From NCBI RefSeq assembly GCF_000963255.1, contig NZ_JYOV01000014.1, positions 1-64,000 of the forward strand: a DNA stretch of 64,000 nucleotides, written 5' to 3'. The notes under the pieces were generated by a model. It worked only from the letters and a program-made list of their open reading frames with translations. It had not been told where the DNA came from and did no database searches. Positions 63,515 through 64,000 of the stretch are shown here, in pieces. Each line of letters begins with the position of its first letter. Position 1 is the first letter of the stretch. The DNA comes from Streptococcus infantis (GTDB taxonomy: Bacteria; Bacillota; Bacilli; Lactobacillales; Streptococcaceae). Made by a program: the position numbers and the translations under genes.

Positions 63515-64000
63515 ATGCTAAAACTTATTGCTATTGTAGGAACTAACTCTAAACGTTCCACAAACCGCCAACTGCTTCAATATATGCAAAAACACTTTGC
63601 TGATAAAGCAGAAATCGAATTGGTAGAAATTAAAGACCTACCAGTATTCAACAAACCTGCAGATAAACTTATTCCTGCAGAAGCCTTAGAAATTGTTGCA
63701 AAAATTGAAGCAGCTGATGGTGTGATTATCGGTACTCCTGAATACGATCACTCAATTCCTGCTGTTCTTATGAGCGCTCTTGCTTGGATTTCTTATGGAG
63801 TATTTCCACTCCTTAACAAACCAGTGATGATCACAGGAGCTTCATACGGTACACTCGGTTCATCACGTGCTCAATTGCAACTCCGTCAAATCTTGAATGC
63901 TCCAGAAATTAAAGCAAATGTTCTTCCAGATGAGTTCTTGCTCTCTCATTCTCTTCAAGCATTCGATAAGAATGGTGACTTGGTAGATCTTGATGTCATC
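63515..64000 (+). CDS. NADPH-dependent FMN reductase, partial
   Basis: The frame is open from ATG 63515 to the window end (162 codons). It has the flavodoxin-like start MLKLIAIVGTNSKRSTNRQL, the TPEYDHSIPAVL flavin segment and ASYGTLGSSRAQLQLRQIL. This is the FMN_red family (azoreductase/chromate-reductase type), which transfers electrons from NAD(P)H to FMN, a sensible partner for the ApbE flavin transferase. AGAAAGGAAA precedes the ATG. The C-terminus lies beyond the window. Confidence 0.88.
   Translation, partial: MLKLIAIVGTNSKRSTNRQLLQYMQKHFADKAEIELVEIKDLPVFNKPADKLIPAEALEIVAKIEAADGVIIGTPEYDHSIPAVLMSALAWISYGVFPLLNKPVMITGASYGTLGSSRAQLQLRQILNAPEIKANVLPDEFLLSHSLQAFDKNGDLVDLDVI

Noticed and set aside
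1-64000. CRISPR array or cas genes to explain the CARF protein
   Set aside because: No regularly spaced repeats of 25-40 bp and no Cas-like protein were found on either strand.
1-64000. Pneumococcal BOX or RUP intergenic repeats
   Set aside because: I looked for their typical starts in the intergenic gaps and saw no convincing copy.

Overview
The window reads as a chromosome segment of a mitis-group Streptococcus (S. mitis, S. oralis or S. pneumoniae-like). The base composition is AT-rich with Gram-positive Shine-Dalgarno sites and many extended -10 promoters. Gene content and many neighbour pairs match pneumococcal blocks as I remember them: vicRKX, relBE2, dnaG-rpoD-cpoA, pepX-argR, ppc-ftsW, era-mutM-coaE-pmrA-rpmG-secG-rnr-smpB-tehB, coiA-pepF-prsA, pavA, and nox-apbE. 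Species cannot be fixed from sequence reading alone.

Layout. 1-0.85 kb: the right end of an ISL3-family insertion sequence. 0.88-7.4 kb: minus-strand housekeeping genes (membrane glycerophosphodiesterase, DEDDh exonuclease, the chromosome-segregation regulator rocS, truB, a hydrolase, an acetyltransferase, a DUF2130 protein). 7.5-9.5 kb: two tandem formate/nitrite channel genes. 9.6-12.5 kb: a SUKH-like protein, a small membrane protein, queT behind a preQ1-II riboswitch, divergent gtrA, mscL and a tRNA-Arg(CCG). 12.5-19 kb: an MFS exporter whose promoter is a large dyad, an Rgg regulator, an ABC-F ATPase, phosphoglucomutase and a thioredoxin-like protein. 19.1-24.7 kb: a frameshifted K+ channel, relBE, vicRKX and a cluster-less mutY. 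24.8-27.6 kb: pepX overlapping argR. 27.6-35.3 kb: obg, three tiny genes or small membrane proteins, the two glycolipid synthases (the second is cpoA), a MIP18-type protein, rpoD and dnaG. 36-39.1 kb: an ABC importer behind a tRNA-Trp T-box. 39.2-47 kb: ppc, ftsW, prsA, an O-methyltransferase and pepF. 47-50.3 kb: coiA behind a ComX box, an orphan CARF-nuclease gene, and tehB. 50.3-58.1 kb: smpB, rnr, secG, rpmG, pmrA, coaE, mutM, era, dgkA and ybeY. 58.2-64 kb: pavA/rqcH, a YitT protein, nox, apbE behind a short leader ORF, and a partial FMN reductase.

How the genes work together. Envelope control (vicRKX, ftsW, prsA, cpoA and the monoglucosyl-lipid synthase, dgkA), translation and RNA quality control (smpB, rnr, rqcH, era, ybeY, obg) and redox/flavin genes (nox, apbE, FMN reductase) dominate. 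coiA heads a competence-linked unit.

Most notable observations. A stand-alone CARF plus PD-(D/E)xK protein (DUF1887/Card1-Can2 type), with its own promoter and terminator and no cas genes nearby, lies between tehB and coiA. Five start codons lie 6-7 nt after a -10 box, implying leaderless mRNAs (gtrA, the ABC-F gene, mutY, cpoA, and a 22-codon leader ORF before apbE). MutY has lost all four iron-sulfur cysteines. A ~49-bp dyad is centred on the -10 of the MFS promoter next to rgg. The T-box specifier can be read as TGG (Trp). No CRISPR array, prophage or rRNA was seen.
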